Source: CAZAMP01 sp964486455 (GTDB lineage: Bacteria; Eisenbacteria; RBG-16-71-46; CAZAMP01). Taken from it: a stretch of DNA of 64,000 nucleotides. Every line of letters starts with the position of its first letter. Position 1 is the first letter of the stretch. Position numbers and translations under genes: made by a program. Below, piece after piece: positions 44,130 through 53,258 of the stretch. The stretch covers positions 1 to 64,000 of the forward strand of contig CAZAMP010000005.1 of NCBI GenBank assembly GCA_964486455.1. Direction: 5' to 3'. A model generated the notes under the pieces. That model saw only the letters and a program-made list of their open reading frames with translations. It searched no databases and was not told the DNA's origin.

Positions 44130-44507
44130 ATGGACATCACCACCACGGCCCGTCATTTCGATCTGACAGCAGAGATCAAGGAACACACCGAGAAGAAGCT
44201 CAGTCGGCTGGCGCGTTATTTCGATCGGATTCACGAGGCGCACGTCATCCTCACGAAGGAGAAATTCCGCTACTCGGCGGAAATTACGCTTCATGTCGGT
44301 GGGGGTGCGGACCTGGTGGGTCGGGAGGAAACGCCGGACGTATTCGGATCTATCGACGGTGCGGTGGATCGGCTAGAAGGACAAGTGAAACGACACAAGG
44401 GCCGCCTCAAAGATCGGCGGGGAACCGGCGAAAAGGTCGGCTCCGTGCTCGCGGCGGAAGAAGAAGAGATGTCGGCCGAAGACACCGAGGCTGACACGGA
44501 GCAGTAG
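44130..44507 (+). CDS. hpf: Ribosome hibernation factor (HPF/RaiA family)
   Basis: This family binds the 30S decoding centre and silences ribosomes when growth stops. The 125-residue protein has the ribosome-binding domain (MDITTTARHFDLTAEIKEHTEKKLSRLARYF, AEITLHV, DVFGSIDGAVDRLEGQVKRHKGRLKDRR in outline) and a short acidic tail. It lacks the C-terminal dimerisation domain of the long form. It follows rpoN by 46 bases. Confidence 0.93.
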   Translation: MDITTTARHFDLTAEIKEHTEKKLSRLARYFDRIHEAHVILTKEKFRYSAEITLHVGGGADLVGREETPDVFGSIDGAVDRLEGQVKRHKGRLKDRRGTGEKVGSVLAAEEEEMSAEDTEADTEQ

Positions 44508-44589
44508 AGGTGGCGATCGAGCGGTGGTTCAAGCCGCTCGAGCACCGCGTTTGCGGATCCGCGAATCCGCATCGGCGCACACGACCACA

Positions 44590-44617
44590 TGGGGCGTAGT
44601 CTACGCCCCTCTTTCGT
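44590..44617 (+). terminator. Probable terminator between hpf and hprK
   Basis: ggggcgta (44591-44598) pairs with tacgcccc (44602-44609), followed by the T-rich tctttcgtt. A second inverted repeat, gcggat/atccgc (44553-44570), lies just upstream, so the 171-base gap is highly structured. Confidence 0.55.
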
Positions 44618-44678
44618 TGGCGGTGTGCGGTTGCCTTCAGAGAGGCGACGCACGCGCCGGGTGAGAAGGAGAGGCCGC

Positions 44679-45650
44679 ATGAACAAATTGAGTGTGGCGG
44701 AGTTCTTCCAAAAACACGGTGAAGAGCTGTCTCTTGCAAAGCTCACGCAGGTGCTCGACGGACCGCTCCCGATCACGCAGTCCGACACCAATCGCCCCGG
44801 CTTGCTCCTGGCCGGATACGCCGAGTCGTTTCTGAACGAACGGGTGCAGGTTCTTGGGGAACCCGAGCTGGCCTATCTCTCGTCTCTCACGACCGCCCAG
44901 CGAACGACCGCGAGCGGGCGGTTCTTCGGCTTTCCGATGCCGTGCGTGATCATTACGCACGCGATGTCCGTGGATCCGATGATGATCAATGAGGCCGATC
45001 GAGCGGGGATCCCGGTCTTCGTCACGGAGCTGAGCACGACGGCCCTGCTGCAAAACCTCGCGGCGATTCTGGAGCAGGTCTTCGCGCCGCAGGTCAGTGT
45101 CCACGGCACGCTCGTGGACGTCTATGGAACCGGTCTGCTGTTCACCGGTCGATCTTGCATCGGCAAGAGCGAGACCGCGCTCGATCTCGTCGAGCGGGGA
45201 CACCGCTTGGTGGCCGATGACGTCGTGACGATCAAGCGGGTCCACGAAAACGTCCTGATCGGCATGGGGAATGAGCTGCTCACGCATCACATCGAGATCC
45301 GCGGGCTGGGCATCATCGATGTCCAGGCGATCTTCGGCATTCGAGCGGTCCGTGGACAGAAGCGGATCGAGGTGGAGGCGGCGCTCAGGGACTGGGACTC
45401 CGCCGAGGACTACGAAAGACTCGGTCTCGAAGGCAAGCAGTCGCGAATCTTGGGTGTGGAGATACCGCTCGTCGAGGTGCCGATCTTTCCCGGCAAGAAC
45501 ATCACCGTAATCGGCGAGGTTATCGCCCTGAACTACCTGGTGAAGACGTACGGCTACGATCCGGCCCAGCGTTTCTCGCAGCGCCTCCTGCAGCGCATGG
45601 AAGAGAAGAAGAGTCGTTTTCAAATGCTGGCCCGCGGGGACATGGAATAG
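44679..45650 (+). CDS. hprK: HPr kinase/phosphorylase
   Basis: HprK phosphorylates HPr on the regulatory Ser and removes it again. The 323-residue protein has the N-terminal domain, the catalytic His in VSVHGTLVDVYG (His142), Walker A GRSCIGKSE (157-165), and the family signature HHIEIRGLGIIDVQAIFGI. The ATG at 44679 follows aaggagagg; a 30-residue Arg-rich upstream extension was rejected. Together with HPr and EI at 48.7-50.8 kb it forms a regulatory PTS. Confidence 0.95.
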   Translation: MNKLSVAEFFQKHGEELSLAKLTQVLDGPLPITQSDTNRPGLLLAGYAESFLNERVQVLGEPELAYLSSLTTAQRTTASGRFFGFPMPCVIITHAMSVDPMMINEADRAGIPVFVTELSTTALLQNLAAILEQVFAPQVSVHGTLVDVYGTGLLFTGRSCIGKSETALDLVERGHRLVADDVVTIKRVHENVLIGMGNELLTHHIEIRGLGIIDVQAIFGIRAVRGQKRIEVEAALRDWDSAEDYERLGLEGKQSRILGVEIPLVEVPIFPGKNITVIGEVIALNYLVKTYGYDPAQRFSQRLLQRMEEKKSRFQMLARGDME

Positions 45651-45673
45651 GCGGAGAGAGTAGGCGGAGAGAA
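45648..45673 (+). repeat. Tandem 13-base repeat after hprK
   Basis: TAGGCGGAGAGAG (45648-45660) is followed directly by TAGGCGGAGAGAA (45661-45673). The first copy includes the hprK stop codon. It lies just before the EIIA start and may be a recent slippage duplication. Confidence 0.6.
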
Positions 45674-45685
45674 TAGGACGGCAAG

Positions 45686-46093
45686 ATGGTCCAGGCGCTT
45701 CTGGTCACACACGGTCGGCTGGGGGAAGTCCTAACGGACATCGTTGCGTCGCTGCTGGGGGAGCAGACTGGGATTCACTGCGTATCGAATGACGGTCTTT
45801 CGGCGGCGGAGATCCGGGGACAATTGGAAGGCGTCGTCGAGGGGCTGGGCGTGGAGGATCGGCTCGTTCTCTTCTCCGATCTAGAAGGAGGGAGTTGCTG
45901 GTCGATGTGCCGCGCGGTGACGGCCAGCTGTGAGCGATGCTGCTCGATCACGGGGCTGAATTTGCCGATGTTGCTCGAGTTCTGCCATTATCGCGACCGA
46001 CTGGCCTACTCGGCCCTTCTCGAACGTGTGATGCGGAAGGGGCGGGAGGGGATTCGTGTTAGCGGTCGCGCGGAGGGCGACCCGTGCCTCTGA
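45686..46093 (+). CDS. PTS EIIA component, mannose/fructose family
   Basis: This 135-residue protein resembles the EIIA domain of the mannose PTS family, which accepts phosphate from HPr on a His. The active His is in LLVTHGRLGEVL (His9). The segment LVLFSDLEGGSCWSMCR matches the DLxGGSP-type loop but with Cys-rich variation. No EIIC or EIID gene follows, so it is probably regulatory rather than a transporter part. It overlaps the EIIB gene by ten bases. Confidence 0.85.
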   Translation: MVQALLVTHGRLGEVLTDIVASLLGEQTGIHCVSNDGLSAAEIRGQLEGVVEGLGVEDRLVLFSDLEGGSCWSMCRAVTASCERCCSITGLNLPMLLEFCHYRDRLAYSALLERVMRKGREGIRVSGRAEGDPCL

Positions 46094-46584
46094 CGCTCGT
46101 CCGTATCGACGATCGTCTGCTGCACGGCAAGGTCACGCATGGCTGGTGCCCGACGATCGCGCCGGAGCTGGTGGTTGTGGCCGACGACGAGGCGGCGGCG
46201 GACGAGTGGCAGCGGGAGGCCTACATCGCATCAGGTCCTGAAGGCGCAGAGGTCAACGTGGTTGCGATCGCCGAGTGTGCAGAGAGCGCGCGGCGCAACG
46301 CGTACGCCCGGCCGAGAACGCTCTTGCTGGTACGGACTCCAAAGGACCTGCTGGCGCTGCTCGATGCAGGTTGCCGCGTGGAGCGGGCCAACGTTGGAAA
46401 GTTGCACAAGGGCCCGGGCCGGTCGCAGCGGCAGCCCAACATGTACGTGGGTGACGAGGACATAGCGGCGCTCCGGGAGCTGGAGAGTCGGGGGGTAACG
46501 CTCGCCGTGCAGGATCTGCCGGGCGAGCCGTCACACAGCTTGCAGGAGTCGGGAATACTGGCTCAGGGGGAATCCCCGGAATGA
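46084..46584 (+). CDS. PTS EIIB component, mannose/fructose/sorbose family
   Basis: This 166-residue protein matches EIIB of the mannose family. The phosphorylated His lies in VRIDDRLLHGKVTHGW (His14). The segment VERANVGKLHKGPGR follows the family NxGx(M/L)H pattern. The GTG start lies in the EIIA end, and its stop overlaps the GH57 gene (ATGA). Without a permease, its phosphate acceptor is unknown; a signalling role is inferred. Confidence 0.87.
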   Translation: MPLTLVRIDDRLLHGKVTHGWCPTIAPELVVVADDEAAADEWQREAYIASGPEGAEVNVVAIAECAESARRNAYARPRTLLLVRTPKDLLALLDAGCRVERANVGKLHKGPGRSQRQPNMYVGDEDIAALRELESRGVTLAVQDLPGEPSHSLQESGILAQGESPE

Positions 46585-48692
46585 GATTCGTTATTTGCCT
46601 TCACAACCATCAGCCCGAGGGCACTCCGCCGGAGGCCTTGGAAGAGGCGTATCAGAAGGCCTACCTACCGACACTGAAGACGATCGCGGAGCATCCCAGC
46701 GTAAAGGTCGTGCTCTGCAACTCCGGGTGTCTCCTGGAAAACCTCCTCCTGGAAAAGGAGGAGTACGGGGAAATCATACGGCGCTTGCTGGAACGCGGGC
46801 AGCTCGAGCTGCTCTCGTCGGCGATCTACGAGCCAATTCTTCCCGCCATTTCCGAGCGGGATCGCGTGGCGCAGATACGGGCTTCACACGATCTCATCGA
46901 GCGAAGCTACGGCGTGCGACCGAGAGGGATGTGGCTGCCGGAGCGTGTTTGGGAACCATCCCTGCCGCGCTCGCTGGTTCAGGCCGGTGTCGAATACTTG
47001 CCCTTGGACGATGCACACTTTCACCGGGTCGGCATCAACGAAAACCGCCTCTTCGACACGTACCTGACCGACGACGAAGGGATGCCGCTTCGGGTCTTTC
47101 CGGCGACGATGCGCCTGCGCTACATGATCCCGTTCGCGAAGCCCGAGGAGGCCGTGGCCCATCTTCTGCGGAGGCGAGCGGGGGGAGCGAAGATCGCCAC
47201 GTTCGCGGACGACGGCGAGAAGCTCGGCTTCTGGCCGGGGACCTACGAAACGGTTCAAGAAGGGCGCTGGTTGTCTCGCTTCTTCCATCTGATCGAGCAG
47301 GAGCAGCACCGCATTCGGACATGCACGTTCGCTGAGTTCGCCGACAGCCGCGCGGCCTCCGGGTATGTCTATCTACCGGCCGCCGCGTATCCGGAGCTAT
47401 TGGAATGGTCGCTTCCGCCCGGATCGCAGCGCAGGTTCCACGAGCTCAAGGTGAGGCTGGAGCAGGAAGGCGATGGTGGCGAACGAATGCTGGGCGCCGG
47501 ATTCTGGCGGAACTTCCTCGTCCGCTATCCCGAATCGAACTGGATGCACAAGCGCGGTTTGGATTTGGAGACGCGCCTACGCCGTATCGAGGAAACCGGC
47601 GGTGACCCGGAGCGGGTCGCCCAAGCGCGCAAGCATCTGTGGAAGGCCCAGTGCAACTGCGCGTACTGGCACGGTGTCTTTGGAGGGCTCTATCATCCGC
47701 ACCTCCGAGCGGCCGTCCACGAGCATCAATTAGCCGCGTGGCAGGTGATGGATGGCCTCGAGCATGGCGACGGTCCGTTCGTACGCCTGAGCCACCGCGA
47801 TATCAACATGGACGGGGAGGAAGAGGTCTGCCTCGAAAACCGCCACATCGCAATGATCTTCACACCGCGCGACGGCGGGGCACTGGTATCGCTCGATCTG
47901 AAGGCGCAGTGGATCAACCTGCTCGACACCCTTGCGCGGCGGGAAGAGGCTTATCATCGCACGATTCGAGAGCGCAAGGGAGATCGCGCCACCGCCCGCA
48001 GCGGCAATATTCACGCGGGCATTCGAATCAACGACCGCAACGTGGCGTCGTTGCTGCGTTACGATCCGTATCCGCTCTACAGCCTTCGCGACCACATCCT
48101 GCCATCCGATCTGACCGTGCGTTCGCTTCAGGAGCTGCGCACATTGACCGAGCCGCCCGCGTGCACGGCGATGTCGTGGGAGCGCGTCGACAACAGCTCC
48201 ATCGTAGTGCGGGGAGCGTTTCGGCGCGACGGACGACCCTTCGAGCTGGAGCGACATGTGACCTTGGTGCCCGATGAGCCGAAAGTCCGCATCCGGTGGA
48301 AGCTCCGATTCCCGAAAGGGCTCCCGGACGGGGAGTGGTTGTACGGTACCGAGTGGACCCTGGCCCCGCACTCCTCGGGGCCGACTCCGCGAAGCCTGGA
48401 GCTCAACGGGTCGGGCCCACACCATCTGAACGAGGAACACGACAGCGAAGATGTTTCGGCGTTCGCCCTCTGTGATGCCGGGCGGGAATTCAAGGTAGGT
48501 TTCCGCGCCGCGCCTTCGAGTCGCCTGGTGCAGTTCCCCGTCGAAACGGTTTCCTTGTGTGAAACCGGCGTCGAACGAATCGTGCAGGGGGGACGTCTGT
48601 TCCTGATTTGGCCCCTGAATGCCACTGGGAATAGCTTCCAGGCCGAGCTTGAGGTGACGTTGGAGAGCGGACGCGGTCCGGAAGCACGATAG
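46581..48692 (+). CDS. GH57 glycoside hydrolase (alpha-amylase/4-alpha-glucanotransferase type)
   Basis: This 703-residue enzyme belongs to glycoside hydrolase family 57, which acts on alpha-glucans such as glycogen and maltodextrin. It shows the family motifs HNHQPEG at the N-terminus, MWLPERVWEP with the nucleophile Glu121, and TFADDGEKLGFWPGT with the acid Asp (210-211). Accessory beta-sheet domains of the DUF1925/DUF1926 kind follow (about 300-700). No signal peptide is seen, so it is likely cytoplasmic. It is coupled to EIIB (ATGA) and precedes HPr by 11 bases, an unusual place for a glucan enzyme. Confidence 0.9.
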   Translation: MRFVICLHNHQPEGTPPEALEEAYQKAYLPTLKTIAEHPSVKVVLCNSGCLLENLLLEKEEYGEIIRRLLERGQLELLSSAIYEPILPAISERDRVAQIRASHDLIERSYGVRPRGMWLPERVWEPSLPRSLVQAGVEYLPLDDAHFHRVGINENRLFDTYLTDDEGMPLRVFPATMRLRYMIPFAKPEEAVAHLLRRRAGGAKIATFADDGEKLGFWPGTYETVQEGRWLSRFFHLIEQEQHRIRTCTFAEFADSRAASGYVYLPAAAYPELLEWSLPPGSQRRFHELKVRLEQEGDGGERMLGAGFWRNFLVRYPESNWMHKRGLDLETRLRRIEETGGDPERVAQARKHLWKAQCNCAYWHGVFGGLYHPHLRAAVHEHQLAAWQVMDGLEHGDGPFVRLSHRDINMDGEEEVCLENRHIAMIFTPRDGGALVSLDLKAQWINLLDTLARREEAYHRTIRERKGDRATARSGNIHAGIRINDRNVASLLRYDPYPLYSLRDHILPSDLTVRSLQELRTLTEPPACTAMSWERVDNSSIVVRGAFRRDGRPFELERHVTLVPDEPKVRIRWKLRFPKGLPDGEWLYGTEWTLAPHSSGPTPRSLELNGSGPHHLNEEHDSEDVSAFALCDAGREFKVGFRAAPSSRLVQFPVETVSLCETGVERIVQGGRLFLIWPLNATGNSFQAELEVTLESGRGPEAR

Positions 48693-48703
48693 AGGATCAC
48701 TCG

Positions 48704-49018
48704 ATGGTTGAAGCCGAGGTCACCGTCCAAAACGATCCCGGACTGCACACGCGTCCGGCGAGCATGCTGGCCAGTCTCGCGGCTCGGTTCAGGAGTCGCA
48801 TCACCATTCGCGACGGCGATGATCAAGTCGTCGACGCCAAGAGCATCATGGGTATCTTGATGCTTGCGGCCATCACCGGGACGCGGCTCACCATCATGGC
48901 GGAGGGCGAGGACGAGTCCGATGCGGTCCGCGCGATCGCCAGACTCGTCAACTCCGGTTTCGAGGATGCGGTTCTCCAGGAAGAGAAGTCGCGCGCGCAT
49001 GAAGGACCCGCTGCATGA
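48704..49018 (+). CDS. ptsH: Phosphocarrier protein HPr
   Basis: HPr carries phosphate from EI to EIIA. The 104-residue protein has the catalytic His15 (NDPGLHTRPAS) and the regulatory Ser47 (DAKSIMGILML), which HprK would phosphorylate. Its C-terminal tail (LQEEKSRAHEGPAA) is about 12-15 residues longer than usual. Its stop overlaps the EI start (ATGA). Confidence 0.94.
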   Translation: MVEAEVTVQNDPGLHTRPASMLASLAARFRSRITIRDGDDQVVDAKSIMGILMLAAITGTRLTIMAEGEDESDAVRAIARLVNSGFEDAVLQEEKSRAHEGPAA

Positions 49019-50832
49019 CGCCCGATGAAGGACAGCACAAATCCGATGCCGGTGCCCGCGGCGTGAGACGGTGTGGCCGTGTTCTGAAGGGGATCCCCGT
49101 CTCCGCGGGGGTCGCGATCGGACGAATCACGACGGTCGAGGCGGCCGATCTCCATGTTATCGCCCGCGTCATTCCCGAAGACGAGCGTGACGCGGAGGTC
49201 GAGCGCTTTCGCCGGGCGATCGGTGAGGTCACCGAGGAGATCCGGGACATCCGCGATGCCATGGCGGATGAGTTGGGTGATGAGGGTGCGGCGATCTTCG
49301 ACGCTCAGCTCATGATCCTCCAGGACCCTCTCGTCATCGAGACGACAGAGAACGACATTCGAAAGGTTGGGAGGAATGCCGAATTCACGTTCCGCCAGAA
49401 CGTGCTTCGGGTGCTCGAGACGTTCGACTCGATGCAGGATGGTCTCTTCAAAGAGCGCGCCGCCGACATTCGCGACGTCACGCAGCGCGTGCTTCGGCGT
49501 CTCGTGGGTGCAGGGGCGGGCCGGGAGAGCCTGACACCCGTCCACGACAGCATACTCGCGGCCCGCGAGCTGACGCCGAGCAACACCGTCGCCCTCGGCG
49601 GCGGGGCATTCCTTGGGCTGGTAACCGAGCGCGGGGGGACCACGTCTCACGTGGCGATCATGGCGCGGGCGCGACAGATCCCAGCCGTGATGGGAATCCG
49701 CAAGCTCAAAGGCCATATCAAGCCCGGCACGCGCGCCATTCTCGACGGGTGGCGCGGGTGCCTCATTCTGGATCCCAGCCCCGAGGAGGTGGAGCGCTAC
49801 GAGCTCGTCAGGTCGCACTACGCGGCGCTTCGGCAACAGCTCGGTCAGCTGCGCGAGCTTCCTTCGATTACCGAGGACGGTCGCGAGGTCCATCTGCACG
49901 CGAACATCGAGCTTCCGCTGGAGGTGGAAAGCTGCAAGAAGAACGGTGCGAGCGGGGTAGGGCTCTTCCGGACCGAGTTCTTTTTCGTGCAGCGATCAAA
50001 GCTCCCCACCGAGGAGGAGCAGTTCGAGGCGTATCGAAACGTGGTCCGGGAGATGGCGCCGAAGCCGGTGACCATTCGAACGATGGATCTCGGGGGCGAC
50101 AAGTTCGCCTCGTACATCGGCGCGGATCGGGAGAAAAATCCGTTCTTGGGGCTCAGGGGCATTCGATTTCTCCTGGGTCACGAAGAGATCTTCCGATCGC
50201 AGCTCCGCGCGATCCTTCGCGCGAGCTCGGAAGGCGCGGTGCGCATCCTGTTTCCGATGCTCTCGACCGTCGAAGAGCTCTGGCAGGCGAAGGGATTGCT
50301 TCAGTCCGAACGGGAGCGGCTGCAGGCCGAGGGCGTTCGGTTCGATCCGCACATTCCACTCGGGGCAATGATCGAGACACCGGCCGCGGTGTTCATGAGC
50401 GACGTGCTCGCCAAGGAATGCGACTTCTTCTCGATCGGATCGAATGACCTCACGCAGTATGCGTTGGCGGTCGACCGCACAAATGCCAAACTCGGATATC
50501 TGTTCAACCCGCTCCACCCGAGCGTGCTGCGCGCCATCCGGGAGACCGTACAGGCGGCCCATCGCGAAGGACGCTGGGTCAGTCTCTGCGGTGAGATGGC
50601 GGCCGATCCGCTGGCCACCGCGCTTCTCGTCGGTCTCGGCATCGATGATCTGAGCATGAGCCCGGCGATGATCCCGGAGGTGAAGCAGATCATCAGATCC
50701 ATCACCCTCGACGAAGCGCACGACATCGCGACGCGGGCCGTGCGTCTGTCGACGTCAGATGAGGTCGTCGACCTCATCAAGGAATTCATGCGCGAGCGCT
50801 TCGCCGACCTCTTCGAGGTGAAGGGGTGGTGA
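49015..50832 (+). CDS. ptsI: PTS enzyme I
   Basis: EI phosphorylates HPr using PEP. The 605-residue protein has a short N-terminal extension, the phosphorylated His212 (TERGGTTSHVAIMAR), the PEP-binding domain (GLFRTEFFFV, TIRTMDLGGDK, NPFLGLRGIR) and the ending FSIGSNDLTQYALAVDR and SLCGEMAADP with the catalytic Cys. All key residues are present, so the phosphorelay should be active. It closes the PTS group. Confidence 0.95.
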   Translation: MTPDEGQHKSDAGARGVRRCGRVLKGIPVSAGVAIGRITTVEAADLHVIARVIPEDERDAEVERFRRAIGEVTEEIRDIRDAMADELGDEGAAIFDAQLMILQDPLVIETTENDIRKVGRNAEFTFRQNVLRVLETFDSMQDGLFKERAADIRDVTQRVLRRLVGAGAGRESLTPVHDSILAARELTPSNTVALGGGAFLGLVTERGGTTSHVAIMARARQIPAVMGIRKLKGHIKPGTRAILDGWRGCLILDPSPEEVERYELVRSHYAALRQQLGQLRELPSITEDGREVHLHANIELPLEVESCKKNGASGVGLFRTEFFFVQRSKLPTEEEQFEAYRNVVREMAPKPVTIRTMDLGGDKFASYIGADREKNPFLGLRGIRFLLGHEEIFRSQLRAILRASSEGAVRILFPMLSTVEELWQAKGLLQSERERLQAEGVRFDPHIPLGAMIETPAAVFMSDVLAKECDFFSIGSNDLTQYALAVDRTNAKLGYLFNPLHPSVLRAIRETVQAAHREGRWVSLCGEMAADPLATALLVGLGIDDLSMSPAMIPEVKQIIRSITLDEAHDIATRAVRLSTSDEVVDLIKEFMRERFADLFEVKGW

Positions 50833-50898
50833 GGGCGCTACCGTCGTTTACCGCGCGATCGAATGGTCGCCGCGCGCTGAAAGGCTAGGGAGAAATCG

Positions 50899-51873
50899 AT
50901 GAAGGCGATCGTCCCGGCGGCCGGAGTCGGAACCCGGCTCAGGCCGCATACCCACACCGCACCCAAGGTTCTCCTGAACGTGGCGGGCAGGCCGATATTG
51001 GCCCACATCCTCGATGAGATTCTGGAGCTGGGTGTTGACGAACTCGTGCTGATCGTCGGTTACATGGGAGACCGCATCAGGCAGTATGTTGACAGCCACT
51101 ACGACATTTCCGTACATTACGTCGAGCAGCCCGAGCGACTGGGGTTGGGGCATGCAGTTTTTTTGGCCCGCGACATGATTCGCGAGGGGCCGACGCTAAT
51201 CGTCCTCGGCGATACCATTTTCGACGCGGACTTCAAGCGGATTCTGAGCGAGCGGACGAACTACATCGGCGTCAAGGCGGTAGATGATCCCTCGCGATTC
51301 GGCATCGTCGAATTGGATGGGAACCGGATCACACGGCTCGTCGAGAAGCCGGACGACCCGCCCACTAATCTGGCGATCGTCGGGATCTACTATCTGTCGG
51401 AAAGCGCACGGCTGTTCCAGGCCCTAGACACCATCATCACGAACGACATTCGGACGCGGGGCGAGTACCAGCTGACCGACGCGCTTCAGCAGATGCTAGA
51501 GGCCGGTGAAGAAATGTGCCCGTTGCCGGTTGAGGGCTGGTTTGACTGCGGCAAACGTGAGACTTTGCTGGCCACCAATCGGCATCTGCTGGACAGAGGT
51601 ATGGGCGTCGCCAACCTGGACGGGGCTCACATTGTCGCGCCTGTTGCGATCGATCCGAGCGCGGTGATCGAAGGTTCGGTCGTAGGACCGTACGTTTCTA
51701 TTGCCGAAGGCGTGACGATCCGCAACGCGATCATAAGAGACTCGATCGTAAACGAGCGCGCACGGGTAGAGGACATGCTTCTCGACGGATCGGTCGTTGG
51801 TGAAGACGCGGTTGTCCGCGGAGGATTCCAACGGCTGAGCGTCGGCGACTCGTCCGAGATCGAATTGGGATAG
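50899..51873 (+). CDS. Sugar-phosphate nucleotidyltransferase with left-handed helix domain
   Basis: This 324-residue enzyme is of the glucose-1-phosphate thymidylyl/uridylyl or mannose-1-phosphate guanylyl type. The N-terminal domain has the nucleotide loop MKAIVPAAGVGTRLRPHTHTAPKVLLNVAGRP, LIVLGDTIFD and GIVELDGNRITRLVEKP. The C-terminal part (about 240-320) has hexapeptide-like repeats (DPSAVIEGSVVGPYVSIAEGVTI) of a beta-helix. The base specificity cannot be told. It may supply surface polysaccharide sugars with the phosphohexomutase at 60.5 kb. Confidence 0.88.
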   Translation: MKAIVPAAGVGTRLRPHTHTAPKVLLNVAGRPILAHILDEILELGVDELVLIVGYMGDRIRQYVDSHYDISVHYVEQPERLGLGHAVFLARDMIREGPTLIVLGDTIFDADFKRILSERTNYIGVKAVDDPSRFGIVELDGNRITRLVEKPDDPPTNLAIVGIYYLSESARLFQALDTIITNDIRTRGEYQLTDALQQMLEAGEEMCPLPVEGWFDCGKRETLLATNRHLLDRGMGVANLDGAHIVAPVAIDPSAVIEGSVVGPYVSIAEGVTIRNAIIRDSIVNERARVEDMLLDGSVVGEDAVVRGGFQRLSVGDSSEIELG

Positions 51874-51916
51874 TGTATGAGGGCTATCTCAGTCGGGCCG
51901 GGACAGGGAGACTGAT

Positions 51917-53092
51917 ATGAACGGATACTTGTTTACGTCCGAGTCCGTCACGGAAGGACATCCGGACAAGGTGGCCGACCAGATCTCGGACGCCATTCTG
52001 GACACGATCATCGCGCAGGACGAGAACGCGCGTGTGGCGTGCGAGACGCTCGTGACGACCGGCCTCGCGCTCGTCTCGGCGGAGATTCGCACGAAAGGAT
52101 ACGCGGAGATCCCCGAGATCGTCAGGCGCGTGATCTGCGAGATCGGGTACACGGATTCGAGCTTTGGCTTCGACTGTCACACATGTGCGGTTATCACGTC
52201 GATCGACCCACAGGCCTCGGACATCGCCATCGGCGTCGACCGCGAGCAAGAGATCGGTGCGGGAGATCAGGGTCTCATGTTCGGCTACGCGAGCGACGAG
52301 ACGTCGGAGATGATGCCGACGCCGATCGTTCTTGCGCACAAGATCTGCAGGCGGCTTGCGACCGCGCGCAAGGAGAATGAGATTCCGTGGCTGCGACCGG
52401 ACGGGAAATCCCAGGTGACCATCGAGTACGACGAGAATGGTCGGCCGCTTCGGGTTCACACGGTCGTGGTCTCGACACAGCATGCGAGCGACATCGAGCT
52501 GGATGAGCTTCGGGCAGAGGTCAAAGAGAAGATCATCCGCCCGTGCATCCCCGATCACCTCTTTCATGACGGGATTGTCTACCACATCAACCCCACCGGG
52601 CGGTTCGTCGAAGGTGGACCCAAGGCGGACACGGGTCTCACCGGCCGCAAGATCATCGTTGATACCTATGGGGGTGTGGGCAGCCACGGCGGCGGCGCGT
52701 ACAGCGGCAAGGATCCCACAAAGGTCGATCGCTCCGGTTCGTACGCGGCCCGCTACGTGGCGAAGAATCTCGTCGCTGCAAAGCTCTGCCGGCAGGCCGA
52801 GGTCCAGATCGCCTATGCGATCGGTGTCGCGGAGCCGGTCTCGATCATGGTCAACAGCTTCGGGACCGGGGTCGTTCGGGACTCGGATCTCGCCACCCTT
52901 GTCCGGGAGCATTTCACTCTCACGCCGGCGGGGATCATCTCCTCGCTGAATCTCTGGCGTCCGATCTACAGGAAGACCGCCGCATACGGTCACTTCGGTC
53001 GCGACGACGAAGACTTCACGTGGGAGCGGACGGACAAAGCTGACGAGTTGGCAAAGGCTGCCGAAAGCCTGAGCCCTGTGGCAGGACGGTAA
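51917..53092 (+). CDS. metK: S-adenosylmethionine synthetase
   Basis: MetK makes S-adenosylmethionine from methionine and ATP. The 391-residue protein has [36 protein letters not shown], the phosphate loop [22 protein letters not shown] and [13 protein letters not shown]. The ATG follows gggagactgat. The 43-base gap upstream is too short for a SAM riboswitch. Confidence 0.97.
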   Translation: MNGYLFTSESVTEGHPDKVADQISDAILDTIIAQDENARVACETLVTTGLALVSAEIRTKGYAEIPEIVRRVICEIGYTDSSFGFDCHTCAVITSIDPQASDIAIGVDREQEIGAGDQGLMFGYASDETSEMMPTPIVLAHKICRRLATARKENEIPWLRPDGKSQVTIEYDENGRPLRVHTVVVSTQHASDIELDELRAEVKEKIIRPCIPDHLFHDGIVYHINPTGRFVEGGPKADTGLTGRKIIVDTYGGVGSHGGGAYSGKDPTKVDRSGSYAARYVAKNLVAAKLCRQAEVQIAYAIGVAEPVSIMVNSFGTGVVRDSDLATLVREHFTLTPAGIISSLNLWRPIYRKTAAYGHFGRDDEDFTWERTDKADELAKAAESLSPVAGR

Positions 53093-53172
53093 GAGGCCAG
53101 GAGGGATGGCGGGCCCGATCGAGAGCTGCCATGCCATGGAGCACTCGCCGGCCCCCTGAACCGGCGTCGTTG

Positions 53173-53190
53173 GCGTGTCGATCGACACGC
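53173..53190. promoter_or_regulatory. Perfect 18-base palindrome upstream of ftsK
   Basis: GCGTGTCGATCGACACGC is its own reverse complement. It lies 69 bases before the ftsK start in a 166-base gap. It looks like a dimeric repressor site rather than a terminator because no T-run follows. No known operator was matched. Confidence 0.4.
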
Positions 53191-53258
53191 TGACGGCCGA
53201 ACAGAGCGAGAACCTCGCATCGTGGGAGATCGGAACCTGAGCCAGACAGGAGGCCGAG

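Noticed and set aside
42578..44146. Long minus-strand open frame (522 codons) opposite rpoN
   Set aside because: It is the shadow of rpoN; its composition (Leu/Arg/Asp/His-rich) is typical of antisense frames.
45686..46584. EIIA/EIIB as part of a sugar transporter
   Set aside because: No EIIC or EIID gene lies nearby; the gene after EIIB is a glucan enzyme.
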